Source of the DNA: Dicaeum eximium
Taxonomy: Eukaryota; Chordata; Aves; Passeriformes; Dicaeidae
Reading direction: 5' to 3'
Assembly: GCA_013396995.1 (NCBI GenBank)
Contig: VWZP01002400.1
Coordinates: forward strand, 930,001-994,000
DNA length: 64,000 nucleotides
Made by a program: the position numbers and the translations under genes. Positions 11,780 to 24,276 of this stretch are shown here, piece by piece (position 1 is the first letter of the stretch; each line of letters begins with the position of its first letter). Under the pieces are notes generated by a model, which did not search any database, had not been told where the DNA came from, and saw nothing but the letters and a program-made list of their open reading frames with translations.

Positions 11780-13100
11780 TGAGTTGATGTCCTCATCTTG
11801 GAAACACTGCAAAGAGACCAAAGATCAGAGAGACAGATACTGGAGGAAGAGTTATTCAGAAATTATTTGTGAGCAAATGTAAGAGCTGCCTTCCTTCCTG
11901 GTTCATATTAGCCATTAAATGTGTGAAAGTCAGGTCTTCCATTTGCCTGAGACCTCAAAGGGATTCATAAAGGGGACCATAATTCCTAAAGGAGATCCAT
12001 CATACAGATCAGTAGCTTCGGTGAATTTTGACTGTTTAAAGTTCAGCACAGCATTTCAGGCTGGATGACCCCAAATAGGGATTTACCATCTTAGCATTTA
12101 TCAGTATTCTAGTTTAAAACTTTGGGCTTTGTGCAAAGTTAACTATACATTGCACTGTGTTATACAACTCGAATATTTTTTGTTGGATTTTAACTGATCC
12201 AAAAGGGGAAATATATTGGACATGGACAGATGAAATTATTTTGCCTGGGGAAGCATCCTCACAGTTTGATTTTTGGGAGTTACAATTCACTAGGTGCAGT
12301 GAATACAATGCTGGTGGGAGACAGATGAAAAGGACTGGCTGTTCCCCAGTGTTCCATAAGATTTCCTTCCTTGGCCTCACTGTGTTTGGGAGATTTGAGC
12401 CTTACGTAAAACTGGCTCTTATGCAAGGTCTTTGACACTTGTGTGTGCACTGAAAGTCACTGCAGAAGGCTGCAGGTACCCCTCTGCTTTTTAATTTTTT
12501 AGTCAAAATATTCAGAGCCTAAAAACTGAATTCCAAAGAAGCAGCAACTGCTGAGAGCATCTTTATTTCACACAGAGCACTCAGCATCTTTAAGAACTGA
12601 TGCTTTCCTAGATGGATTTGGCATTGTCAGCTTGCTTTTGCTGTTATTTTCTGACTGTTTCATCTACATTTTTCCTCTGGTTGTCATTGGTGTCTAAAGA
12701 GAAATCAGACAACTGATTCAAAGGTCAGAGACATCATTTCAGATCTGATGAGTCAGTGACAATAGAGCTCAGAGAAGTAGCCCTTGGCAAGTTTAAAAGT
12801 AGTGACAGTTTTGACGGTGAAATAGTTCCGGGCAGCTGGGAAGGCGGCTTCTTTCCACATAGGAAGATAAATAATGAACTAATACTTTTATTGGTGAGAT
12901 ATGCAAAAGATTTATTTAGGGACAAGCTTGCTCCTTAGTTTTCACAACTGAAAAGTGATGAAGGTTTGACTGTTCCAGCTGCTCCTATGGTGCTCGCCAG
13001 CTGCTGGTAGGAAACTGATCTGCTAGGATGGAATCCCACCCCTTTTATGATACCAAAGGACAGAGCCTTTCCCAACCATATCCCTTCTTTTGCCCAAATA
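11780..13100. other. Non-coding stretch
   Basis: No recognised gene or repeat. Open frames exist at 12157-12435 and 12756-12938 on the forward strand, with overlapping ones on the reverse strand. None has a convincing acceptor/donor pair or a recognisable domain. A TGAGTCA (AP-1 type) site is present near 12748. Confidence 0.55.
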
Positions 13101-13140
13101 TACTTTTATTTATTTTTATTTATTTATACTTTTATTTATA
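13101..13140. repeat. (TTTA)n microsatellite, interrupted
   Basis: Repeated TTTA and TTTTA units, interrupted by TACTTTTA, span about 40 bases. A simple repeat with no other content. Confidence 0.85.
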
Positions 13141-14607
13141 CACCTGTGAAGTTGCACCTGGGAGACAACGGCCTCTTATAAGGCACCAATAATGGATTTT
13201 TTTTCCTGTGAAGTGAGGAAGAAACTAGGGCAATAGTGAAATGTAAATCTGTGTTAATAAATGCAGGACATGTATGCTGAGACCACTTTTATTTGCCCCC
13301 CTTCTCCAACTGAAGGTATATTTTAAAATGAAAGTAGTGAGCTGGGTTAAGTCACACAATTTTTCTTATGTTGTGAGTCCTCAGCTGGCAAAAGTATGTG
13401 CGCTGCTCCTCATACTGAAAAAAAAAAAATAGAGGAAGAATAAAAACAGATTTCTTACAGGGAAAACCACTGACTCTGTAACATCTGTGTTTTGGTGTGC
13501 AATAGACTTTCACCAAGAATGTCCACACCAAGTTTCTTTCCTGTTGACTCAAATGTAGAGTCTAAACCAGAGAGGGAACCTTTGATAATATTAATAAAAC
13601 TTTCCTGCTTTATGCTTTGATTCTTGCCTAGAGTAGTAAGCTGGTCACAGAAAAAGTAGGTCACTGCAATAATTACTGTACTGAAAATAATATAGCCTGA
13701 CAGTTCTGGGGTTGAGCTACTGTTTGTCCATTGGGCTGCAGCAGGTTTGGAGTACGTGTATTAACATGATGATGTAAGTCTCCAGTATTTAACTTTAACA
13801 GGGTACTTGGATCTAATCTTCTATAAGGGGTGCTTTCTTGTCAGCTAGATGACATGTTTTCATTTTCAAAGCTACCTGCCAACTATGTTAAAAAAAAAGT
13901 GAGATCATCTATAATTGATCTTGCAAGTACTGCATTTTATTTTACCAGTGTGCATATGTATTTCCTTTCTGTATTCGCCCCTGTCGTCCAGATTTGTCCA
14001 GTCATTTAGCACTTATGTCCTCTAATTCTTGCACAAACTTTAAAAATGGATCATTTCTTGTAGTAACATTGCAATTCACTCATATACCAGATGTTTACAT
14101 TGAATAGAGAAAAAAATAAAAGGTGATAGAAGTCTGAAAATGTATCCAAAGGACAGCTGAAGGTCAGGCTGGACAGTCTTTATGCTGCATTAATTTTCAA
14201 CCATTGCCTTATCTTATTACAGGGTGTATTATAGGAGAAATATTTGACTGTGGGGAATATGTTTTCCTGCATTTGTGATCATTTTGTGACACACAGTTTG
14301 TGTGTCAAATATCTGCCATAATAAAAAAAAAATTTGTAGCTCAAAGGAATGTTACTAGTAAACAATCTCCTTTCCAAAGCCTTCCAGTAAAGATACATAA
14401 ATCAACAGGAGAAAAAGGGTCTACAGAAGATAGGAATAAGCTCCAAACCATAGGTTTTACTGAGGAAAATATTTGGAAAATAAAATGTGATTGTAGTCTT
14501 AGAGACAATAATACTGCTTTTTATGTTTCACAACTCTATTTTTAGACAGCCAAAAGCTCTGGTGTGTTAAAAAGCAATTCCTCATGAATTATACATTTAT
14601 TCTTTTT
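13141..14607. other. AT-rich non-coding stretch
   Basis: Nothing recognisable. The Lys-rich open frame at 14300-14545 runs through an A-run and has no splice or start context. Confidence 0.6.
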
Positions 14608-14653
14608 CATTTGGCTACAGTGACTTTGTCATTTGGCTACAGTGACTTTGTCA
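14608..14653. repeat. 22-bp tandem duplication
   Basis: Two perfect adjacent copies of a 22-base unit starting CATTTGGCTACAG, at 14608-14629 and 14630-14651. Perfect identity suggests a recent slippage or microhomology duplication. Confidence 0.95.
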
Positions 14654-16019
14654 TATGAGTCCTGAAGATACTGAAGATGTATGTATGGTATGCTGAGATT
14701 TTCTGTTGGCAGTATGCACAGTTGTCTGTTCAAGCTTTTTGACTTGCTTTTGTATATTTATATGTTAACTAGATTATACACTTCTTTGTGACAGAGATCT
14801 CTTTTTGGGTTTTTTTTTGGTTTTGTATCTGTATTTTCAGATAGATTAAGTGCATTCCTTCTGCCTGGATTTTTGGGTGTTTTTTTTTTTAATTAAGAGT
14901 TTAGGAAGGTAGGAATCACATTTTTTAAATTTTCCATTTAATTTTTAAGGACTGGTAGGACAAAAGTGTTCTTCAATTAGCTTCCTGCCTGCCCTTGAGC
15001 CTTACAGAGAGAGAAGAGAGACCATTCTGTTCTTTGTCAGCGTTGGGCTAAACCTGTTGATCTGACCATGTTGTGAAGTATTTTAGGCAGCCATCTTAAC
15101 TCCCAATTTAAGGAAAAAGAATCCAGCCTGCTTGTGCCTACTGGAAAGAATTTATTTCCCCCTCGGTGTTTTACTCCTGAGATTGTGTTACCGAAGCTGC
15201 ACATCCTTGTCCTGGTGTGAAGATGTGCACTGTAAGCTCAGCTGTCACCAGGGCCATTCCCCTTTTCCTGCCAGTCACAGCCCCCTCCCCAAACTGTCCT
15301 GCATGCCAAGGAGATGTTTGGTGTATTAGAAAACAAAGAGAGGGGCAAGTAACCTCCCAAGCTGCTGATCTATTTCTCATTATGGTGTATTTAATTGGTG
15401 GCATAATTGGCTTTGAAAGAATGGCTTTGCAGGGGTCAGTAACATAATCTAGGTCGTGGGCTTCAGTCTGTGTTTTACCAGGGATGATTTGTGTCACATT
15501 TGTCAGCAATTTCGTTTCTCTGTCTTCTCTATCTGCCCTATTTCACTAAAATATTCTGGAGGTAAATAGATCATCCTCTGTGAAGCATTCAAAGCCCTCC
15601 TCATGGAGTTCACAGAAGGATCTAGCAGAGATCAATGAATTATATAAAACATTTCTGCCATTGAGAGGACAAATGAACATACTTCTTTCTCATTTTCCAG
15701 AAGAACATTTACTTTAGTGTTGAAGGAAAGGCACTTTCTCACTCAAAGTTTTTCCCCAACCTCAGCTTCCTTTTTTGCTTAGCTATTTCCATCCTTTCAG
15801 ATGCCAGAGATTCCTTTTCACAGTCACTTGTCATCTGTAACCCTGAGTAGCTTTCCTCTGCCTTTCTCAGCCCTGGAAAAGCCACAGATTAGAAAAAAAG
15901 TCAATTCTGTTGCTTTCCAAGTTCAGTTCATTCTCACAATTTCTACTTTACCAGGTCAAAAAAGGTGAAGCTCCTGTCAAATGGGGATTGTCTGATATGG
16001 TTATTTGGGTTTGGTTCAT
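14654..16019. other. Non-coding stretch
   Basis: No gene seen. Opposed overlapping open frames at about 15132-15509 occur on both strands and have no domain, which argues against coding. A motif-dense piece at 15355-15455 is listed separately. Confidence 0.55.
15355..15455. promoter_or_regulatory. Possible conserved non-coding element (paired TAATTGG sites)
   Basis: Two homeodomain-type sites, TTAATTGG at 15391-15398 and CATAATTGG at 15402-15410, lie about one helical turn apart. CTCATTATGG precedes them and an AT-rich non-repetitive context follows. The spacing of identical TAATTGG cores on one face of the helix is suggestive. Conservation could not be tested here. Confidence 0.25.
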
Positions 16020-16080
16020 TTTTTTTTTTTAAATTTGATTGTGGGTTTTGTTGGTTTGTTTTGTTGGTTTGTTTGGTGGT
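16020..16080. repeat. T-rich / (GTTTT)n low-complexity tract
   Basis: An eleven-base T run is followed after a short gap by GGTTTTGTTGGTTTGTTTTG-like words. This is low complexity only, and the Asn/Gln/Lys-rich reverse-strand open frame across it is an artefact. Confidence 0.8.
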
Positions 16081-16373
16081 ATGACATAAGTTTAAATTGT
16101 GAGCTTGTGTGGAATGAGTAGCATTCAACAAAATGAGTGAATACAAGTTAACAGTTCATGGGTGGAGAAATTCTACCCATGGTACAGTAGTTCTGGTTTC
16201 TTCTGTCAAAATATCTATCTCTGACTTATTGCAATTTTAAACACTCAGGAGCTGTAAATTACTATTACTTTGACATATTTTTCTTAGCCTCTTTCTTCTT
16301 TAATTCAGTGGCCATTTAAAGTAAGTAGTCTTTTTTTCTTGAACCATGCAGAGATGGGTAGAAATTCTTGCAG

Positions 16374-16417
16374 GTTCTTACTTTACTGAAGTAAAGTATT
16401 GTTCTTACTTTACTGAA
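16374..16417. repeat. 17-bp direct repeat with 27-bp period
   Basis: GTTCTTACTTTACTGAA occurs at 16374-16390 and again at 16401-16417. The ten bases between them (GTAAAGTATT) complete a small dyad TACTTTACTGAAGTAAAGTA. This is a local duplication. Confidence 0.9.
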
Positions 16418-19400
16418 CAATTTAAAATTATGTATTACATTAGGAAACCATGACCTTCATCTATCTTTATTTTTTTTGTAATAAACTGAGGACAGTTTTA
16501 ATATGTGCTCAGTTACTCATAGCAGTCTTAAAATGACAGAAGTTCTGTAATTAAAAAAGTGATAACTGAGCAAACTATAATGATATTTTAGAACATACTT
16601 GTGGCAGCCCCCTGGTAGGCTACAGTTTGTCTAAATATAGGAACTACCAGAAGAAGTTTCCAAGTCAATGACATTATTGCACTGCAGATTTCACAAAAAT
16701 AAATCACAATTGTACCACTTTCAAATCCTCGGCACAAATGGCTTGTGTTTATAGCACATAGTTCAAATTTTGACTCGTTTTGTTCTTTAAAATAGTGTTA
16801 TCTTTTTTCATTTTTTCAGACATACTTATGCAGTAGAATTTCCCCTAAACTGAAATTTTGAGTGATGATTGTTTTGAACATGTACCAGAGCTCAATTTTT
16901 ACTTGATACACTATGGACGTCTCCTTTTTTTGTATGGTAAAAAATAAAAGGAAAAAGGAAAAAATGTATGAAAATAAGCTGAATATGTCTTTATCTTACA
17001 TTGGGAAACTGACCTGCAAAGTCTCCTAACCTGTGACAGGGCTATGATAATGTAAAATTAAAGTCTTTTCTTTATGTACCTCATTTTGAAATACTTAGTG
17101 TTCAACTCAAAAAGCCAACTGGAAAAGTTCAGTCCCAGTATTGTATTTTATCGGTAATTTGGTTGGATTAGAAGTGAAATCTAGGTGGTGTGTGGACAGT
17201 GCTAAGATAATTAAATTAATTAACTAAAGAGTATTTCCACAAACTGGGGAAGACACAGCTTTGGAGACCAAAAAATTATGAATGCTACTTTATACTTCTG
17301 ACATTTTTTTATCTCAGTGTCTGTGATTTTGTTTTCTTCCAAGTCCTAACACTTGACACCATGAATAACTTTGTACATATTTATAGGATATTTTTAGCCA
17401 AAACAGAAGCTGCTGTATCTCTTTTCCATGACAAAAGTCAAGGGTCACATGGCTGTCACAGTAGTGTTCAAGCAGCAGTACCAGAAAACTCTCACCAAAA
17501 CCCAAAGTGTGCTCCAGGCCCATCCCTGAATTTGTCACTCTGGAGCGTGCCCAGGCTGCAGGAGCTGGGTGGCTGCAGTGAACACAGCACCACATTAATT
17601 CTCCTTAGCTCTAGAAGGGCTTTCTTGTCTTCAGCAAGGAAACAGAACAGTAAGACAGCAAAATTCTAGCCCCTCCCTATTTTTTTTTTTTAACTTGGGA
17701 AAAGATGTCACAGAAATTTTCCAACCACTGGAGGTAGTTTTTGACTGTCAGCTTTAAAATACCAGCAGATTGCATTGTATACTTCTGCTAAACAAAAATG
17801 AGGACAGAACACTAGCTATGTTCTAGGCATGACATTTTAAAATTAACTTTTAAAAAAACCTCAAGTTTGGCTGAACTTAGATCTTGTTTTAATTTATCTT
17901 TACTATGGAGAGAGACCTGAAAACTTTTTTTTTTTTGTTATTATTGTAAAGAATGCAGTAAATTCTGTGAAAAAGCCAATGCTACGTAGCTTCCCTAAGA
18001 ATTTAGGGTGCAGGCTTGACCAAAGTATTACTGTCTTTTTCTTGCATGTGCTGTACCAATCTGTTCTGGCAGGTTTGTGTTGCTCTTGCCAGCAGGGTTT
18101 GGAAGGGAGTAAATCCACCTTACAGACGTGAATTCCTTCAACAGAAGTTGAAGGAAAGGCCATTCAAGCCTCCAGGCAATCAACCCAGAATTGTTTGCAT
18201 GGTGCAAATTGAGTTGTTCATAACCCTGCAATATGCAGGGTTGGGGTTTTGGGGAGGTGTGTAGTTGTTTTCTGGGTTTTTTTTAAGAGTGTTTTTTGTT
18301 TTGTTTTGCTGTCTTCGTTTAATAAAAAAAAAGGCATAATTAAAAGCAAAGCCATTAGGAAGTGGGTCTGTTATTTGGATAGCATCACTTATGTGATGTC
18401 CCAAGTGCATTGAAGAGGTATTTTTTTCTTATAGACTTTCTGGAAAATAAATGCAGAAGTCACTGAAGGAGGTAAAGATTTTTTTTTTTTTTATTGCAAA
18501 AAAACCAAGAGAAATTAGGAGGGTGATTCACAAAGGAGTCTGAATATAGATTTTTAAGGCCATAATAAATATAAAATTGCAGGATTCATTGACCAAGATA
18601 CAAGGACATGGTTCCCTCTCATTTTATAAACATGTTATCTGTAATGCCAGAATGATTATTAGCTGAAAGTCAATGTTCTTTCAGATTGGATTAATGGTTG
18701 TTCTGGAATGATCAGTGCTTTGCATTCTGGCACATACTGAGAACAGCAGAATTTCCTAACATTTAAATAAAATCGAGCTGCAGAAATGCAGGAACAGACA
18801 GGTTAGATGGATGTTTGCTACAGCATTTGTTGTTCTGTCCATCTGCTTGAAAATAATCAGCTATATTAAATTTACAGCAGACATCTCTACTCTCATTCCA
18901 TGCTGGCTTGCTGGCAGTGTGGAAATAATTTATAGAAGTATAGGTAGCATCTTTTGTAAGAAAATTATTGCTCATCTACTACTACCTTAGGGAAAATCAT
19001 GAAAATGGAAGGCTTAGAAATCAACTAAATTAAGTAAATAAAAGACTAGGTATGAGTTGCATAAGATACATACAAGTTTATTTACACTGCAGAAAATACT
19101 CAGATTTAGTTCTCACTGTTTTAAGCAGTAAGTGAAAATATAACAACACTTGAAATAATGAATTCTCTGTACAGGACTATATTATATTACCTCATTAACA
19201 AAAAATAAACACAAACCCAAAAAAACCCAAGCCACTATGACATAAGATTGTGGCATGCAAATGAAGAGAGTGATGGGGACTGGAAATAGGGGATTATCTT
19301 TCTGAAAGATTTTTAAATGTTTCTTAGTTATTTTTTCCAAAAAAAAACCAAAACCACCAAATCCCTTACTTCTGAAACCCATGAAGTGAGTGCAGATGCA

Positions 19401-19539
19401 GTGTCTCTTAAACAGTTTTAAATAACGATATTAATAATATAAATGAGTGACTCTGAGACGAGAAGGGGAAAAAAAGCCAAACATTTATTTCCTCTTTCTT
19501 TCATCACTTTGCTGGAAGGCATTACATCAGCCTCTCTTC
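16418..19539. other. AT-rich non-coding stretch with homopolymers
   Basis: No gene is supported. It contains poly-T runs near 17931 and at 18479-18492, and a G/T-rich tract at about 18240-18310. Overlapping short open frames at 17314-17669 and 17903-18410 occur on both strands without splice signals. Nothing else is recognised. Confidence 0.6.
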
Positions 19540-19815
19540 CTCACGCTCTCACTCCAGAACCTCTGCTGGCAGAAGGCAGCCTGAACTCGCCGTGCTGGGC
19601 AGGGGGGTGGCCGCAGCAGTGGCACCGGGGCTCCGTGTGTGTGTGTGACCCGGCCACCCCCCTGCCAGCTGACGTGTGACACTGCAGGCTGTGTCGCTGT
19701 GCCAGGGAGCAGCAGAGGCCGTGCCATGGGAGCAGCCCCTCACCCAGCCGGGCTGCTGGGCACTGCGGCACTGGCAGCGCCTCTGGAGCCTCCCCGGGCA
19801 GCCCACGGCAGGAAT
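19540..19815. other. GC-rich, CpG-containing block
   Basis: This is a sharp island of high GC in an AT-rich background, with many CpG and CAG/CTG words, G runs, and a (GT)n stretch at about 19635-19647. Five or more mutually overlapping open frames on both strands show that none is meaningful by length alone. It may be a small CpG island, a promoter of an unannotated transcript, or a GC-biased gene-conversion patch. No TATA box or initiator is evident. Confidence 0.6.
19594..19669. repeat. Inverted repeat (long hairpin) in the GC-rich block
   Basis: The left arm at 19594-19613 and the right arm at 19651-19669 are reverse complements with a single-base bulge. Both contain a G6/C6 core flanked by TGGCCG/CGGCCA, giving an uninterrupted stem of 16 bp or so plus 4-5 bp beyond the bulge. 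The loop is about 37 bases and includes the GT repeat. The arms are very GC-rich, so a transcript or single-stranded DNA would fold strongly here. Confidence 0.85.
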
Positions 19816-22800
19816 TGCATTAGTTCTGTACAGTCAGTCTGAGAGTCAGGTGAGAACTGCTGACAGACAGTGTGCTGCTCTTTGGAGGGAAGGAAGAACC
19901 TAAAAAGTGATTGTTAAGGCAAAGTAAAATGGGAAGCGGCTTGATAGTACGTGGGGGATTGTTTATTGCAACTTGTTAATTCAAGTTGATATTTAAATAT
20001 CTTAGAATTGTTGAGGTGGTTAAAAAATCATAATGGACAGAGCAGCCAAGCCTATAGAACTGCATGCAAACCCAGTTACAGCAACAAGAAGCTGCTCTCA
20101 AATGCCAAGGCTGCAAGTAGCCTAATTTGAAATGCTGGTTAGAAGCCACGGGGCTGTGGTTTGCATGCCGACTCTCTGGGCGTCAGTGATTTTTTCTCAT
20201 TCTGTCCTGTGATAGCACCTAATAAATGGATTATTTTCTTAGCAATCTTTAAGTTTGGTTATTGGGATGCTGGAGGCGGACAGTTCTTGGAGGAAATCTG
20301 TCAGGCCCAGAATTTGTTTCCCTGTTGGTTTGTCAGAGCTATTCTTTTGACCTTCAAGGTGCAGAACAGGGTTCATCTATTCACTCAAGCTTTTGCCTGA
20401 GGAGAGGAGACTGAGGGAAATCAAGCCTGTTCTTGGATCACAGTCTATTTGGCTTGACGTTGTCAGTAAGTGTTATATATCACTGTAAATGTTTACTCAG
20501 CCCGTTGGTGAAGCACACTTTATAAAATGAAGGATATATAAAAGCAGCGTGGATATGTGTAAAGAGAGAGACAGTTAAATGGCACTAGGGCAGAACAAAG
20601 AAAGGAAAGAAATTAAATGCATTGGGGTGGATTACAGTGAAATCTATCTGCACTGAGGTGGACATTGGCAATTATTTTCTATGATTTTTGGAGACTAAAA
20701 TGCGTATACTAAAACGGAAGACTCTAGGTTTTCATTAGTGTTCTGCATCTGGATGAAAATATGTATTTTAATTTAAAATATAACACTGAAAGTTGCACGG
20801 TAGGAGTGATATTTACAGAAGATTGATCTGCTAACCCTTGATATGTAGACTGCTTAAAAGGAAGAGCTGAGCATGGAAATGAGGAAAGCCCTGGAGCCAA
20901 GGGGCAGTGGGCCTCAGTTATCCCAGGCTGTTCATGCTATGTCCACGCTGCTCAGTGGAGCTGCTGAAACCTTTGCATGGCAAGGCTGACTCCAGCTCCC
21001 CTGCACAGAGTGCTCCCTCTGCATTCCCTGTGGGACTATCGAGAGCCCAGCATTTCTTGATTAAGATGCTGTTGTTCATGTTATGTCATATAAAAAGAAG
21101 TCTGCCCCATGGGCATTTACTTGCATGGATGGATATTCACATTGTACAAGTTTTAAATAAGTAGCTTTTACAGATATGGTAGGTGGTCATGTTTATAATT
21201 CTCAAATTATCTTCAAATTTCAAGCTGTCTGGAATGTCTTGCCTGAAAAAATTGTGCCAACAAAAGTTGGAGTTTAAATCAAAACCAGAAGTTTTGTCTG
21301 GTAAAGGTAGTAATTAATTTTTTTTTTTAGATGGGAATTTTCTTTTAATTGTGACTTTTGTTCTGTTTGTTTCTGCTTGGAAATGGAATGTTAAAAGGCT
21401 AGATCAAAAACCAGCTGAGTGTGGATGAGAGGAAATGAGAGAGATTTTCTGAGTTTCTTGTGGTTTTTTAATAATAATTTCTGAAAACTATAAAAATCAG
21501 CTCATGCATCAAATTTCTGAGAAATTACTTTTATGAATAAATCTGATCAACATAAACTTTGTAGCCATCCCCCCCTCTGACACACTTGGTGCAAAACCTC
21601 ATCTCTGAACATGCCTTCAAATGTTCTGAAAGTGCAGATCTGAGCATCCTGGTTATTGCTAACATATAATGTTGCTTAAAAAAAAATTTGCCATGAAATT
21701 CTGTAGGCTATGTGTTAGGAAAGGAATTAGAAAATACAGTGAGTAAGAAATAGATTAGCTTGGGCTATTATAACCAACCTAAATTTTTTTAAATGGCTGT
21801 CCAGTTTATCTCTCCTGCAGCTGCATCAGACCTTGTAATGGGATTAGGCTTTTCCTTAAAATCTTCTTTTTTTTTTTTTTCAGAGCCATGTATTTCTGGC
21901 AGGGAATAGTATTCCAGTTATCTCTCCCAAAGAGATGATGCCCTTTAATATAATAGCAAAGAGGGGGCACCTGTAAAAACTGAGTATGAGTGTGAACTCA
22001 TTTCAGCATGGTAGGAAATGGTGCACAGTGTCTGCCTTGCACAACAGGGTGGTCCTCATTTTGGTTAGATACAGACACTGAATAACTTTGTGGCTTAGTA
22101 TTGGTCTGGATGAATGCTACAAAAATCCTGTCTTCTCACTAAAAGAGGAGAAGGAGCTCACTGATCAAAAAAAAAAAATTCTTATGCTTTGTCAGCTCTG
22201 AATTGAATAAGGACATGAACTGACCACAAGTGCCCAGTAAACTGCAAGTGTTAAGATGTTCCCAGAAGGATGGAATTCCTGTAGTTCAGCTTTTCAGTGA
22301 TCTCAGCTGTAAAATGACTGCCACACTCTATTTGTAAATTTTCCCAGTAAATGGAGCATCCTGTGGAGCATCCTGACACAGCTGGCACCCAGAGTCAGGG
22401 GATCAGTTGCTAATAAACAACTGCTAACATGGGTAATGAAAAAGCAGAAAGAGGGGCAGGCTCTGTGAGTAAGCAACAGTTGCTGATGCCGTTGAGGGCA
22501 TCTCCAGGGAGACCTGCTCTCTCCAGCATATGGAATGTATCTGGGATACAGTCAACTTGGTCTAGTAAGTTATTTATTTCTTTGAGAAAGTCAACTCTGT
22601 GCATCTGTGATAGGTGTCCATACCATGGTTTGCATCCATGGAAAGCACACAGGACTCTGTGCACACTCAGCATGCTCCTTTAGTGGATGCAGAAGCTGCT
22701 GCTTCCAAGGGGATCTGCCTGGGTCACACACAGAGCACTGAGAACAGTGCTGTCATTGCTCTTAGTGATTTATTTTGCTCCTGATTTAAGCAGGATTATG

Positions 22801-24276
22801 AATTGAGGTTAAATTGTACATCTCTTTAATCCCTATTGTGGGTAGTTTCAGGACAGAAATGCATGTGTCAGGAATTCTTAGCAGCGTCTGTGTTTAACAG
22901 GGATGAGAGCAGAGAGGGCTGCGCTGCTCCAAAGACAAATTGAGAAGTGTTGAGTGGGCTTGTTCTCTGGCATGACCTGGGTAATCCTCTGTAGGTGTGG
23001 CACAGTTTTTCCTGCCAGCCCAGCATGTGTTTGGGAGGCCATCCTGAAGTATAATCAGCAAAATCATTTTGCCGTGTTGCGCCATTTCTCAGGGTTTCTG
23101 CCCAAAATTTAAGGAGGATTTGAAGCAAATGCCTATTAATAATAAAAAGGGTTTTAATCCATATCCTAAAATGCTTTAAATAAATGTTAATAAATAATAT
23201 ATGGAATACATATGTGTATGCATCCACACACTCCAATGTGTGTATTTGTCCCTGCTGTTATGGCTGCTCCAGTGCCAGGTGTGACATCTGCCGAGGGTCA
23301 CAGTCTGGCTGTGGCAGCTGGGGTGACTCTAAGTGACTCTGACTGGCACAAGGCAGAGTGGGACTAGGGCAGGTGTTTTTATGGGGCAGGGTAGCACGAG
23401 GTCACACTGGGCCATAGCAAACAAGGCTACAATATACTTACCTATGACTCTAACTCCTTTGTGTTGTGTGTTGAAACCAGGCATGGAATGTGCTTTGGAA
23501 GTTCCTTTGTGTTTGTTGAATACAGCAATACACAGGGCCTTATGCATTAAGCATGACAATCTGGTTTTCAAATAGATGCTGTCCTGAATTTATAAGACTC
23601 AATCATCCTCCCTGCCCACGCATATGTGTAGAAAACACTGCTGTGGAGTAAGGTAGAACCCCTGATTTATGGCTTTTCTTTTCATGTTCTGTGGCTGACT
23701 CCTGTGTAAAATAGTTGCATTGAGTAAACATGATGCTGAGTATGCCCCAGGTCATCTAGACTCTGAGACAGACATCGAACTAAACTTCCATGAACAACAT
23801 TTCCATTGGATTGGGCTGCTTCCAGTAGAAAAAGGACTGATAATGTAGGTTTCCAGTCTCCTGGGAGTTCATTTTATGACCTGTCTTTCTACAAGCTAAG
23901 AGGTGTTTGTCTTGTGTCCGTATGATTATAAATGAAAAAGCATACTCTGTGCTCTGCTCCAGCCATATAAACAGAAACACAGACACAAGTCTTTATTGAG
24001 CTACAGTGAGCTGTTCAGCACAAAATTGAACTCCAGCCAACTCCACCTCTCAACACTGTATTAAAAACAGCTCAGATCCGGTTTTACATTTCCCTATTCG
24101 ACTTGTGTTGGGATTACACAGGCTGAAAGCAAATGGAAGGAAAAAAACTCACCTTGAGGTTCAGACTTTCAGTTAACCAATAAAAAAAGAAGAAGGTACC
24201 TACCTAGGCAGAGAAAAGACATCCACAGGAGTCTCCTGCTGGAACAAGGTTAAAAATTGGGAGTAAGAGAATTTGA
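19816..24276. other. Non-coding stretch
   Basis: No gene is supported. Open frames near 20161-20400, 20907-21164, 22410-22683, 22868-23236 and 23329-23575 mostly overlap an open frame on the opposite strand and lack splice support. A splice-acceptor-like polypyrimidine tract followed by CAG lies at 21866-21883. A short direct repeat TGGAGCATCCTG occurs twice near 22351-22374. Confidence 0.55.
21861..21972 (+). other. Splice-acceptor-like site with short open frame
   Basis: An uninterrupted run of about 15 T is followed by CAG at 21881-21883. The frame after it stays open for about 30 codons (starting Ser-His-Val-Phe) until a TAA near 21975. This resembles a 3' splice site and a short terminal exon, but T runs before CAG are frequent in AT-rich DNA. 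There is no matching upstream exon that I can see. Confidence 0.15.

Noticed and set aside
12756..12938. Exon-like 60-codon open frame
   Set aside because: A reverse-strand frame of the same length covers the same DNA, and no usable splice sites flank it.
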